Positions 1 to 11,985 of a stretch of DNA of 64,000 bases are shown here, one piece after another (positions within the stretch are counted from its first letter, which is position 1; each line of letters opens with the position of its first letter). Under the pieces are notes generated by a model. That model searched no databases, was not told the DNA's origin, and saw only the letters and a list, made by a program, of their open reading frames with translations. Origin of the DNA: Xylogone sp. PMI_703 (taxonomy: Eukaryota; Ascomycota; Leotiomycetes); contig JAJTUQ010000002.1 in assembly GCA_021399445.1 (NCBI GenBank), positions 3,410,001 to 3,474,000 on the forward strand, in the 5' to 3' direction. A program made the translations under genes and the position numbers.

Positions 1-3000
1 CGCCTCTCAATTAATGCCTCGAAAATGGCCGACCGAGGTTGTTGACGGTCGCAGATATCGATCTACAGGTATCTCAGCTAATTATTCCCTCTGGTATAAC
101 AGCAATGCGCCCGTCGCCGCTTCGTCGTGGTTGCTTTGGTTGTGTTCAGGTCCGGATTGAGATAATGTTGTTGCGAAGGGGAGACGGCACAATAGCTGGA
201 GCGGCAGCGCTAATCCTCAATAGGCCTAATCAGGCTTAAGCGACGGCGGGCTGGTATTCGAGGGGTGCAGGTCCTGGTGGTGAATGATGGTGAGAGTGAG
301 AGAAGCGATTTCAACGACAGATGTGAGGGCCACAACGAGAGTGTAAGATGCAATTGCGGTTGAGAGTGCACGAAAGCTGAAGTTCAGCGAGATGAAAGAA
401 TGTGTGCTGTGGTACGGATGTAGTGCGTTCTCCAGCAAGCCAGCCCAACCACGAATCCTCAAGGGCGCGCCTGTTCCATCGCACGTACCGCGACTTTTGC
501 ACCCGAGGGTCGCTGTCAAAGTAGCCCAGACCAAAACAATTGCCCAAAGCAGCGACAAACGAGTGGCTCGTTTCTCTGTTCTTTTGCTTTGTTATGGCCC
601 AAGCCACGCCGGACACGCGAAAGGAGAACTGCCGACTGGCCCCGACGCGTCTCAGGGGCTGGTCTGCGGTGGTTGATTGGCTGTCAGCAGGCTGAACGCG
701 TAAAGAGGCTACGGCCGCCCACCACAACCATCCGCGTACTTCACAACAAGAGATTCACAGCTCGTCGCTGAGGATCCTAAAGTAACCGCACTGAGATTCA
801 CTAGCTTTTCACCCAAGTGCACAATTATTTGTCCATCCAGATCATCAGGAGAGAAGCCGTGTTGAATCTAGACCTTACCATAGAAGAAGCCGATCTAGCA
901 AGTATAAACAAACAACAGCCACAGGTACCCAAAGGCAAAAACACTCCATAATAATGGCGAAAGTTCCTTGTTTAGATGATATCTAAACAGCTGTGTTCAG
1001 TGACGTGCAAGTGATGGCCAAGATTTACACTCCCCTCCTCCCTCAATATCCAGCAGTCACGGTACTTGGCTTCTCCCGTGACGCGTATTTGAGAGCATCA
1101 CTACTCCGTACAACGTGATTTCTCCACATTTCTCCTACCTCCCCTCTCGTTTGAAGCTATGACTTCTCTGCATACGGAGAATCCAACGTCATCACTGTGA
1201 ATAGGCGAGTGTGTTTCTGGCGAGCTTTGACTTGGGGCCCAGCCTGTATTATTCAGAAGACTGGACCCTAGGTGTGAGTCGCTTCAGTTCCACGCTCGCT
1301 CAGCTAATTATCTAAGTTATCATCCAGGGTTCCTGCATAGGATGACAAACCATCACAGGTTACTATGTGTAGGGACACCAAGAGTGTGATTGGCAGGCAT
1401 AATGTTTCCAGCTACATTTCCGTACTGACTGATGGGAACACAGAGGCCAGGTAAGATGTCTAGCTTTGACCCTCAATCTCTAGGTGCTTGTATAATCTAT
1501 TGTTTCACGAGTAACTACCAATCACTTGAGACTAGTAGCACTACAGAATGACTAGGGGTGACATTTCTAGGAGTCTAGAAATCTCATGAACTACTAAGAG
1601 ATTTTAGCCTTGATGTACGGCAATGAAGCATGGTGCGATAGGATTTAGTAGAAGGAGTTAGTAAACAGGATATCATGGTCTCATAACGATGTTTCGACCT
1701 CTGCGAAAGAAGATTGCAGGCTAAGAGTTTCTATGTAAAGATGAACTGACCATACAAAGCTCTCATGCTGGATGTGGTACGACAAACTCCCACTACAGAA
1801 GTCTAGAGCTAAACCCCAATTACTAGGCATATCGAAACAGAGCATACATAAAAGAAAGCAACAGGACTGGCGCAATTGCCCCCAATTAGAAGCAATTACG
1901 ACGTCTAGACGATCGAGTCTTTATCCTACATAGCTTGCGTGGAATGCCTTGAATACCGCATGCCTCGCCTGAGGTGTGTATCAGGACGTCATAGCTCTAG
2001 AAGCCTCCTTTCCAAGATAGAAGGTTCGCGACAAGAAAGCAAGCCAAAGCCACCCACACCCACAACACCCAATGAACCAAAGCTGAACAGCCTCTGGGTT
2101 TTGTTGCACGTCGTAGTTTATTCCATGGAATTCCTCGGGGTTATTTTATCGTTGTACCGTCTTGATTTTCCTTCCATGGATTTGAGAATGGGCTTTCTAC
2201 GTCGTTTATGTATAGTACAACGCCTGGACGCCCTATTTCTCCCTCCAGGGATCAGGCAAGTCTCAAGCCATTAGCCGTATCTTCCCCATTTGCTACGCAT
2301 GGTACTCACCTTGCCTCTTCTTACTTTGTTGCACGTCGCATTCTCCTCCGTAGGGTCTAGACTAAGTAAGGGGTACTTAATAAGTGATAAAGTCGCTCTT
2401 TGTTGCACGTCGTAGTTCCTTCTACGGAGTTCCTTGTCGATAGCCTGAGTATTTTGTTGCACATCGCATGTTGTGCCCAGGCTTTTAGTGACTTGTCGTG
2501 TTCCTCTTGACAGACCGCTGGTTGGTTTAAGTGTGATAACTAACCACTCGAAACATTAACTATCTGTTGAGTATAGTAGTTTTGTTGCATGTCGCAGTCT
2601 CTTGGCCATTTCTCTTGTCCTTGTAGTGAATTCTTGGCTGCTCCCTATAGCATTTCTAGAACCTCTCTTCTCTTAGTTCCACCCATTTGTAAGAAGACAG
2701 GATCGTAATATATCTAAGTTCTTTTATATATGCACTTTATAATCCAAGGGTTAGCTCACAGCATTCCCATGGCTTGGAATAGAGATCCAATATCGACATG
2801 CTTGGTAAGAGGAATGTCAGAGATCTCACGTCAAACACGGGGAACCACATCTTTCATGCAATCAATATCTCATATCATGTATTTCTATCAACCCTCATTG
2901 ATTCCATTTTATATGGGGTCCATGTTCAGCAGAAAGGCAACCTAACGAGCCTATGATCAACAAGAGACCGTACCAGAAACCTCATAATAAAGACTGCCAC

Positions 3001-3110
3001 TATGTTTTGTCATGCCAGAGTAGAAGTACTAATTACAGAGTTCCTTTCAAAAAAGATTTAACGCCCAATACGATTCTCCACCTTACCTAAACCGTCATGC
3101 CGTAACCACC
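1..3110. other. Gene-poor left flank
   Basis: No supportable gene was found. The open frames here are short, mostly start at non-ATG codons and overlap on both strands. One frame at 226-558 on the minus strand starts with a hydrophobic stretch, but its start codon is TTG and it has no other coding signs. The left part (1-780) is more GC-rich and could be the promoter side of a gene outside the window. The stretch 780-3110 is AT-rich. It holds the dispersed repeat listed separately and a small hairpin at 1563-1582 (8-bp arms, 4-nt loop). The right end is the 3' flank of the eIF3a gene. Confidence 0.6.
2098..2600 (+). repeat. Dispersed 17-bp repeat, five copies
   Basis: Five near-identical copies of a motif close to TTTGTTGCACGTCGYA begin with TTGTTGC at 2101, 2326, 2400, 2454 and 2582. 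All lie on the same strand with irregular spacing (225, 74, 54 and 128 bp). Copies four and five each differ in the centre (GCACATCG, GCATGTCG). Sequence after some copies is also loosely similar, with TTCC and CTACGG/CCGTAGG elements. The irregular spacing argues against a simple minisatellite. It could be a decayed tandem array, a relic of a transposon end, or a cluster of binding sites. Confidence 0.6.
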
Positions 3111-6100
3111 CTATTGTTTGTTTCGTAGATGAGGAGGGACGAACTTCCCGGGTGCTGCCGATGGCCGGAGAGTGGATTCACCAGACGCAGGTGTTGCTGG
3201 GGAATTCTCTCGTCCATTCTCTCGTCCATTTTCACGTCCATTCTCCCGTCGGCCGGATCCACCACGTGCCATATACGCTCCACCAGTAGATGGTACTCGA
3301 GATGACGGACCGGAAGGAGGAGGGGTAGTATCATTGGAACTAGCAGCACCAGAAGCCTCCTTTGTAGCCTGCCTATCTCTCCAACTGGGTTTGTTGCCAC
3401 TACCAGCAAGGTTGAGGCGAGGTGGACCACTAGGTCTCTCATTCGAGTCAGTTCGTTCCATTGGAGCAGCTCTACCGGTTGGCGGAGCACGGGCGGCAGA
3501 AGAGTCTTCTCGAGGGGCCTCCTTGCCTTCGACACGCAGTCTCTCCTTCTCTCTCCAGCCGCCTGCTTTACCACCAGCCAAGGGCAGAAGTGGCCGTCTG
3601 TCATTGGAATTGGAATCACTTCGTTCCATAACAGGCGCACGAGTTGGAACTGGTCCGGTAGCTTTCTCTCTTCTTCTGCGCTCGGCTGCTTCCTCTGCTC
3701 TCCGCTCTTGAAGGGCGGCCATCTCCAGCGCCTCCTGTCTCTCCTTCTCCCTGATAGCCTTGAGCTCCTGGAGTTCTTGTCTTCTCTTCTCCTCACGAGC
3801 CGCCTTCTCCTCAGCCTCCTTTGCTGCACGCTCTTCCTCCTCCCGTAGTCGGGCCTCTCTCTCTTCACGTTCACGCTTCTCACGAGCCTTTCGCTCTCTG
3901 AACTCTTTTCTGCGAAGAGCAATCTGTTTCTCTAACTCTTTCTCTGCATCACGGCGACGCTTTTCAAATTCTTCATGCCTCTTCTCAGCAATTGATTGGC
4001 GGAAATTCTCGTAGAATGGGACAAGTCGAACCAATCGGTGCTTAAGTTCAACATTTTCCTTGTGCTTGGCCTCGGCATCTTTTAGAGTCTGAGCCACGGA
4101 TTTTTCATAAGCTGCCAAGTCACGCTCCCTTTGTTTGGCATAATCCTCGGGCAGTTTCTTAGCTTCCTCCTTTCTGAAGGCACGTTCAAGATGGTCAATT
4201 CGCTTGCCCGTAATCCTCAGCTTCTCGTTGATATCGTTTTTCTCCCGCTCTAGTTGGGCAAGTTTCATAGCACGGATACTGTTAGGATCAAGGTTATCCA
4301 AATCCTCCATGTCAATATCTATTGCTTTAGGGCCAATCTTAAGATCAGCGATTTGTTTCTTGAGTTCTTCTCTGCGAACTCTATCGAGCTCTGCCTTCAT
4401 CCGTTTCTCCTCACGCTCCTTTTGTTCTTGAGCAAGCCGTTTGTCCTCAGCTTCCTGGAGTTGAGCTGCTCTAATACGTTTCCGGGTCTCTTCCTCCTTT
4501 TGCTTTCGGGACTGGAGCTCAGAGGCCTCCTCCTTCCGCTTATGAATGATTTCTTTCCTAGCTAGAGTATCAAGGTGCTCTTTTTCTGCACCAGCTCTTG
4601 CTCTCGCATAAGCAGCCTCACGAGCCTTGATTCTAGCTTCATTGAATGATGGATCAATGTATTGGCATGTGACATATAGAGATTTGGCTAGGCGTGTCAA
4701 CTGAGTTCGCACTATCTCTGATGGAGTGCTCTGGAGTCGTTGGACAGAAGACGTCTCAGAGTCAGCAGAACCCGCAGCAGAGCCAGCATGAATTGCCTTG
4801 GCAGAAGAGAAAATATCCGTATCGAAACTAAGGACACCGGTAGCGTGATCCATCCTGATAGCAAGGTCACCCTTCTTGTTGCCGTTCATGATGAATTTCT
4901 CAATAGTATCACGAGTCACCTGGAATGGCTCTGGGAACTTGGCAAGGTTCTCAACAAATGCGAGATCAACAGTTTCATAGACTTGGGATAGTTGTTGAAA
5001 CAGTCTCGTCAAGATAACCTGCTGAAGTGGGAGAACATACTTTTCCATCTCAGGGTCTGCTCCAATCTGAGAAAGAATTGGAGAGATCTTTTGACAGATA
5101 GATAGTGGATGGAAGTCGACTTCCAGGATATTGTAAAGATCACGAATTTCTGGTCTGGCACGTTTCAGAAGGCCCTTGCTCATAGCATCCTTGAAGAGTA
5201 TAGCCCGAGTAGGGGCTTGTGCCATACCAAGAAGGTGAGTCAGGCGAGAGTTCTTGTTCTTCTTGGCTTCATCAATGTCTACCAAGGCTCCCCGAGATCT
5301 TGAAGTACTGATAACAGGGATAGCAAGTGCAGACAATAGGACAAAGGATGCTGCCTTCGAAAGGTCTGCTTCCGTAGTTGGAGGATTATCCGGCTTCTTG
5401 CTTTGGCCAGAGGCAACCATCGCTGCCGACTGGCGAAGCAGATTATAGTATCTGGACCAGGCGGCTGCATGGAAAAGATAGTTTTCGCCAACCATGAAGA
5501 TTCGAGTCAGCTTTTCATAGTAATTGGCCATCATAATGTTCTTTGGCGGACGCTTGCTAAGACTAAGTAGAGTATGAATATCCTCAACACTCCTAAAGGC
5601 CTCCTGCCAAAGCTCAAGTTCGACTGCCACATTAAGTTGCTGGAAGCGTGTTTCGAGATGGCGTTGCAGCGTGTCAGGATCATTGAGGTTGATAGCGTGC
5701 ATCTGTGCGGAGTACTTGGCGGCAGTCTGGACATGATTCCGGAGTAACTCGCAGAGCCTACGGAATTCTGTCTTTCGGGTGTACTTCAGACAAAAGTCGA
5801 AGGCCTGCATAGCAGTAGTTTGGTACATAGTCTCCAACCTGGCATTATTTCTGAGAATGTCGAGAACTGTTCGATATGTCTCCCAGAGAAATTTGAGCCA
5901 TGGCGTAACAATAGCACGGTCTGTGCGATCTCTTGATTGTTCTCCGGAGACGGTTGAGAGAAGGATGGATTCCGGCGTCTCACTAGCTTCAAGATCGTCG
6001 ACGTTGGTAGCAGCCGCGGCCGCAGATTCCTCAAGAGATGATTGGACCTCATCTGCTTTTGCTTGTGCAGTTTTAACTTTCTCCTCCGCCAACTCGATGA

Positions 6101-6450
6101 ACTTCTTCAGAACCAACTAGATTGTATTACCTTAGTAACTGTTTGAACATAGGAAAGAAGGTGCTATTAATCTGCATGCATACCTCGATAGTTGCAACGT
6201 TTGTATTCTGGCTGATATTCTTGTATTGATATAGGGCTTCCTTGGCCAATTTCCCTTTCTTTTGTTCAACGGCCTGTTCGACCAAAAGAAGCATAACCGG
6301 CTCCAGCGATGTAATCGGAACGGTCCGAGACCTCTTTGAGGTGACATGTTCGTGAAGCAGACTCAGGGCCACCTGCGGCTGGCCCACGCCCATAAGTTCA
6401 GTGGCGCGCTTCAAGACATTTTCGGGCTTTTGATGGGGTGGAGGAGGCAT
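3111..6450 (-). CDS. TIF32: Translation initiation factor eIF3 subunit a
   Basis: This encodes eIF3a, the scaffold subunit of eIF3, which recruits mRNA and other factors to the 40S ribosome in the cytoplasm. Exon 1 is 6450-6184, the intron is 6183-6117 (67 bp), and exon 2 is 6116-3111, giving about 1,090 residues, the usual fungal length. The N-terminus ([19 protein letters not shown]) and the block around NTNVATIE are family hallmarks. They are followed by the conserved helical N-terminal half with the PCI region (about residues 300-500). The second half is a long charged coiled coil rich in K, E and R. The tail is low-complexity with a tandem GREN repeat and ends in [13 protein letters not shown] chose ATG 6450 because an upstream in-frame start is TTG and the family starts at MPPPPH. 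The 5' end faces the G-gamma gene across 528 bp. Confidence 0.95.
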
Positions 6451-6978
6451 GCTGGGCAAGCTCCTCTACCGGCGGACTTAACTGGATTTCTGGTGACTCC
6501 TGCTGATATACTAATCGCTACCCCGCTGGTGCGATGATATTTTGCGAGTGGGAGTCAACCGGCTGGAGGGGTTGCGACTTTCGTGATGATGTGAATTTCC
6601 TGATGTGTGCGGACTTTAGCCCGTGGTGACCATTCGCTTAAATCTCATGATGCGCTAGTCAGAAACTGGAATAATAAGGGGACAAGGCAGCCGAGACGGG
6701 CAGCCGATTCCACATTCGTGCGACTCCAATAATCTCTCATCCTTTCTCCCTGAGCAACAACCCTCCCTCCAGTCGCGTTCAAATTCATCGTGGAGGAGTG
6801 TCGCAAGATCCGGTTCATCCAATTGAGGTGCTTCTAGAATATATTCTAGTGGTAAGAGCTGTCAATACCGTCTCCTGGATCCTTTAGAGCGTTACTAAGC
6901 AGGTGGTCGACTCTTAGACTAATAAGGAGGCTCGGACTACTTCAACTCCCACACCTACACTCCTTTAACCTTTTCACG
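6451..6978. promoter_or_regulatory. Divergent promoter region between TIF32 and G-gamma
   Basis: This 528-bp stretch lies between two divergently transcribed genes, so it should hold both promoters and 5' leaders. CCAAT boxes are visible at 6725-6729 and 6819-6823, both in the orientation of the plus-strand gene. A pyrimidine-rich leader (6950-6978) precedes the G-gamma start. No open frame of note is present. The promoter role is inferred from position. Confidence 0.5.
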
Positions 6979-7324
6979 ATGCCTTCAGGATATGCTTCTC
7001 GCGATGTCGGCGACCCAAGCCAGATCAAGAAGAATAAGCAGTCAATGGCCGACCTCAAGCTGCGCCGTCTCACCGAGTTGAACAGCCGTCTCCGAGAGGA
7101 TCTCGAGCGTGAGCGTATCCCAGTATCACAGGCCGCCAAAAGGTCAGTCTATCGAATAGCCTTCACGGTACAGCCGATATACGTTTGCTAATGCGATATA
7201 CAGCATTATCGCCTACACCAACAGTACGAAGGATTTCATGGTGCCATCGGTCTGGGGCACTGTCGATAAGAAGGACGACCCCTATGCACCACAACAGAGC
7301 GGCGGATGCTGCACAGTGATGTAG
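6979..7324 (+). CDS. gpgA: Heterotrimeric G-protein gamma subunit
   Basis: This is the gamma subunit that forms the obligate G-beta/gamma dimer at the plasma membrane in pheromone and nutrient signalling. Exon 1 is 6979-7142, the intron 7143-7203 (61 bp, GTCAGT...TACAG) and exon 2 7204-7324, giving 94 residues, the normal size. The N-terminal half is a coiled coil (LRRLTELNSRLREDLERERI) matching the GGL helix. The C-terminus reads GGCCTVM: Cys91 is the CaaX cysteine (CTVM) for prenylation, and Cys90 just before it is a likely palmitoylation site, as in fungal gamma subunits. The splice joins AAK to SIIAYTNSTKDF in frame. The call is secure from size, coiled coil and CaaX end. Confidence 0.93.
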
Positions 7325-7962
7325 AGGCAGCACATCAAAAGAGACTCGGAGTTTAGCAGGCGTTCAGGACAGACCAAACTTTTCCATAAAAACCTCTTCC
7401 AAGCAGAGAGTCCCGTTTCTTTTGCCTGGGATTTCTCATTTAAGCTTGCAAGGCTTGGGCCAGAGCATGTAATTTTTATTTTGTATTAGCTCTTAATGTG
7501 TATATGTTAGGTTTCATGAATGGTGATTTATTTCATTCTGAAAGAATTATAATTACGCGTTCTTTCTAGATTCGAATTCCTGGTTGAAACCTCCTATTGT
7601 GTTCTCAGAATGCCTCCTTTGCGATGCGATGAACGCGTACCGGAGATGGGTTGGTCATCATGCTGATACCCACTGCTTCCAAGCCAAAAGCTTCCAAGCT
7701 CGCTATTTCAAGGCTGTCCCCGCAAGCGAGGGAAAGGGGTCCAGAAAACAGTGCCCTATCATTCGATGAAATGACAAAGCTACTGTCCGACGGCATTTGA
7801 CATCTCCATCAAGAAAAACTTGCGTGATCGATTACCCTATATTGAGCGACATAAAAATAATCCGTCCGTTTTCTGAAACACCGACTGTTTATTTCGAAGA
7901 ATAGGAACAGCACAGACAATTCATCCTCCTGTAACCATCGGAGACAAAAACCATATTGGAGG
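7325..7962. other. Intergenic, G-gamma 3' flank and Rdx promoter
   Basis: This 638-bp tandem-gene spacer has an AT-rich 3' flank with a run of TTTTTATTTTG near 7476 that may serve for 3'-end formation. It is followed by the presumed promoter and leader of the downstream gene. No supportable open frame, repeat or RNA gene was seen. Confidence 0.5.
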
Positions 7963-9199
7963 ATGGAAGACCCACCGAGTAATGTCCAAGCGCTACTGCC
8001 CCGCGTAACTATTCAGTTCTGCACTCAATGCAAATGGATGCTTCGAGCTGCCTACGTAAGTTTGTTGATGTTTCTTTTGGTAATTGAGATTGAGTTTTTT
8101 CATTTTCTTAAATTCTCCTCTTTTAGGGGTTCTACTACTAGAGAAAATCACCTTTAGGTCTTGAAAGGCTAGAAAGCTCAAAGGGAATGATACTGCACGT
8201 GATATGATGTCTTTCTCATTGATGGACTATATTCATGTGCTGCCTTTTCCCTTCAGTCACAATATAAAATCAATATGCTGGAAATTACTTTACATTGCTT
8301 TTCACTTCAATCCACCCTTCTGACTTCTTGATTCTATAGTTTGCCCAAGAGCTCCTCTCAACGTTCAACACCGCCCTAGGCGAAGTAGCACTTCAACCAT
8401 CAACAGGCGGGACATTCATTGTAACGCTTTACCATAGCAGTGAAGCTTCGAGAACGGGCAATGAATCAGTAACAATCCAGAGATATCTAATATGGGACCG
8501 GAAAGCAGAAGGAGGATTTCCCGGTATGTGTTTATCTTCACACATCTTCTCCATCAAAATGTCTTTTCTAGTGTCTAAACTCTCTCCAACTTCCTCTACT
8601 CCTATACATCATACTAGTCTAATCCAACCAAATAAACTACTAACAAACCTCAAGAAACAAAAGAACTCAAACGTCGAATACGAGACGTCATCGACCCATC
8701 CCGCGATCTAGGCCACGTAGACAGGCACCACAGTAAAAGCAATGGCAATGTCCAGCCGCAGCAGCAGCAGCAACAACAGCAACCACAACAAGGACAAATA
8801 CAACAACCGTCGGAATCTAAACTCCAGCCGGAGCCGCAGCCCGAGTCCGTACCGGAACACGAACCAATACCACAAAAGAAACCATCCATCTCAATAGCAG
8901 CCTCATTCTCCGCCGCCACGCCACCACCCATAAAAACACCGGACTCTCACCACGATGCCGCGACAAATCTAAACATTAATGCTCTTAGGGCCGCAGCTGC
9001 GGCTGGCCGGATTGTAGATACGCCTACGTCTACGCCGACGATTGGGATGTCGGAGTTGAAATCTGAGTTTATAGGGCAGGGAAAGGGAAGAGATGGTGAG
9101 GGAAATAAGAGTGGTAGTGGTGGTGATAGTGGCAGCGGTTCGAAAGAAGGTAAGATTCAGGCCGGTGCCCCGGGCGAGGTGTGTGAGGATTGTGGATGA
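7963..9199 (+). CDS. Rdx/SelW-type thioredoxin-like protein with long tail
   Basis: The product belongs to the Rdx (selenoprotein W/T/H) family of small thioredoxin-like redox proteins; no substrate is established for the fungal members. Exons are 7963-8055, 8340-8523 and 8655-9199, giving 273 residues. Introns are 284 and 131 bp. The redox motif CTQC is at residues 20-23, with both positions Cys rather than selenocysteine. The fold continues through GTFIVTLYH, YLIWDRKAEGGFPE and the KRRIRDVIDPSRDLGHVDRH end typical of the fungal family (about residue 115). After that comes a roughly 155-residue disordered tail with a Gln run, Pro/Glu and Gly/Ser tracts, ending in a second cysteine pair (VCEDCG). 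The acceptor at 8654 was chosen because it restores FPETKELKRR. Confidence 0.85.
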
Positions 9200-10755
9200 G
9201 GTAGAGGGAAGGGATGGTGACTAGGGCAGGACGGTGGTATTTGGAAAATGAGGTGAGAACGAGGATAAAATATCAGAGAAGAGAATACGCAATGCGGGAA
9301 AATGATCATGAAATGAAGCAATGAGATCATACCAATGGCTAAAGCTAGACTGACCTGACTCTACGAATTGATTTATGAAAAGTTTAGCTGGCGATTTGCA
9401 CTTCACGGTTACACGTATATACACCTGGGTTTAGGAGAGCATAATCATCAATTCATCTTAGCGATGTCGTAAATCTAGTCAGTGAAAATGAGGGGTCTTC
9501 ATTCAAGGTGGAGGTGTAAGGAGCGAGAGTTCGTGAGCCAGTTATTCAGTAATCAAGTCATAGCCCACCCGGAGTCATCATCGTCGTGGCTCATAATTCG
9601 TCGTCGTTGCAATACGAAACAGCATCACATCCATCAGGACTGGCAAAAAGAGGATGAGAAAGTAGGAAGTCAGTGATCAAGTCATAAAGTTGGTACACAA
9701 CCCCTACTTCTTTCCCCTAGTTTAAAAAAAGTCCCTTCATTTATCAACTGCCCGCTCCAATACACCCCCTTCCTCGTCAGAAAAGTCAAAGCCAGCTAAA
9801 GTCGACGACCGCACAGACAACACACTCAAAAAGCAACACATAGGCGCGCGCGGTTGGAAAAAAAAGATAAATCTCAACGGGGAGGATAAGAGTACACACA
9901 TTTCTCTTTTCTCGCAATAGGGTTACTCTCCTTCCCGGCCGGTTAAAAAAAGGAAATAAAACCCGTTAAATGTTCCCCCGTAATCCATTAATAAAACACA
10001 CGAAGAGAGATGCCATGTAAAAATTCATCCCCCCGGTTCTCAAACTCGATTTCTTTCAACAAAAGGAGCGCACACAGGAAAAAACCGAAAAGCTAAATCA
10101 ACCCTAAAGCTGCTTTTGTTGCAAATAACCCACTTCCCATCCGGAGCTCCTCGCCTAAAAAGCCGTCTTTAGTTTTTGAATCTCTTCACTTGTCTTGTCT
10201 GTTCTTTAGTCTGTTTTCGAAAAACTTTTCGCCTTTTTTCCGCTTCGTTTGAAATTAAGGAAAGCTTTTTTGTCGTCAGGAGTCTTTCATTGTCAAGAAA
10301 ATTTGATGCGCTTAAGGGCTGGTGAGCTTGTTGGCATATCGTCATTCGATTGAAGTTGACTGAATAATCGTAAGAGGGAAACATAACCCTTTTCAGGAAA
10401 ACAAGAAAAGGAACAGAGTCAGGCGGTGTGTGCAAATTCAGGGATTGCGTTGTAGTTAAGTTGAGGGCCTGCAAAAGTGTAAATAAAATGCACACTGCAA
10501 GAAAGAAAAATGTTTAATAAACGAGGCTTTGACGGATTCGTAACGTTTCGAAGAGGAAGGGAGTTTTCGGAGGGCGTCGTAAACTTCGGGGACGATCATG
10601 GAGCAATGCGGGAAAAGTAGATCGGGGATTTCGAGGATGCGCCAGGAGAGTTGTTGAGCTTTGTCGAGAAAGGCGCTCGAGGGGAACAATCGGGGACAAT
10701 TCACGCTTATCTGCGGCCGAACCTGCTATACACAAGGAAGTTCGTAATTGTTCAA
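9200..10755. other. Intergenic between Rdx gene and PP1 gene
   Basis: This 1.56-kb stretch lies between two convergent genes. It contains AT-rich and A-run-rich sequence (9720-10110) with nothing recognisable. A minus-strand frame at 10456-10735, directly after the PP1 stop codon, has coding-like composition (DKAQQLSWRILEIPDLLF) but no ATG-supported start and no family I recognise. It is most simply 3' UTR of PP1. Two acceptor-like TTGCAG sites follow it on the minus strand. Confidence 0.45.

Positions 10756-11985
<1,230 letters not shown>

Noticed and set aside
226..558. Minus-strand frame starting with a signal-peptide-like stretch
   Set aside because: Start codon is TTG, it overlaps frames on both strands, and nothing after the hydrophobic start resembles a domain.
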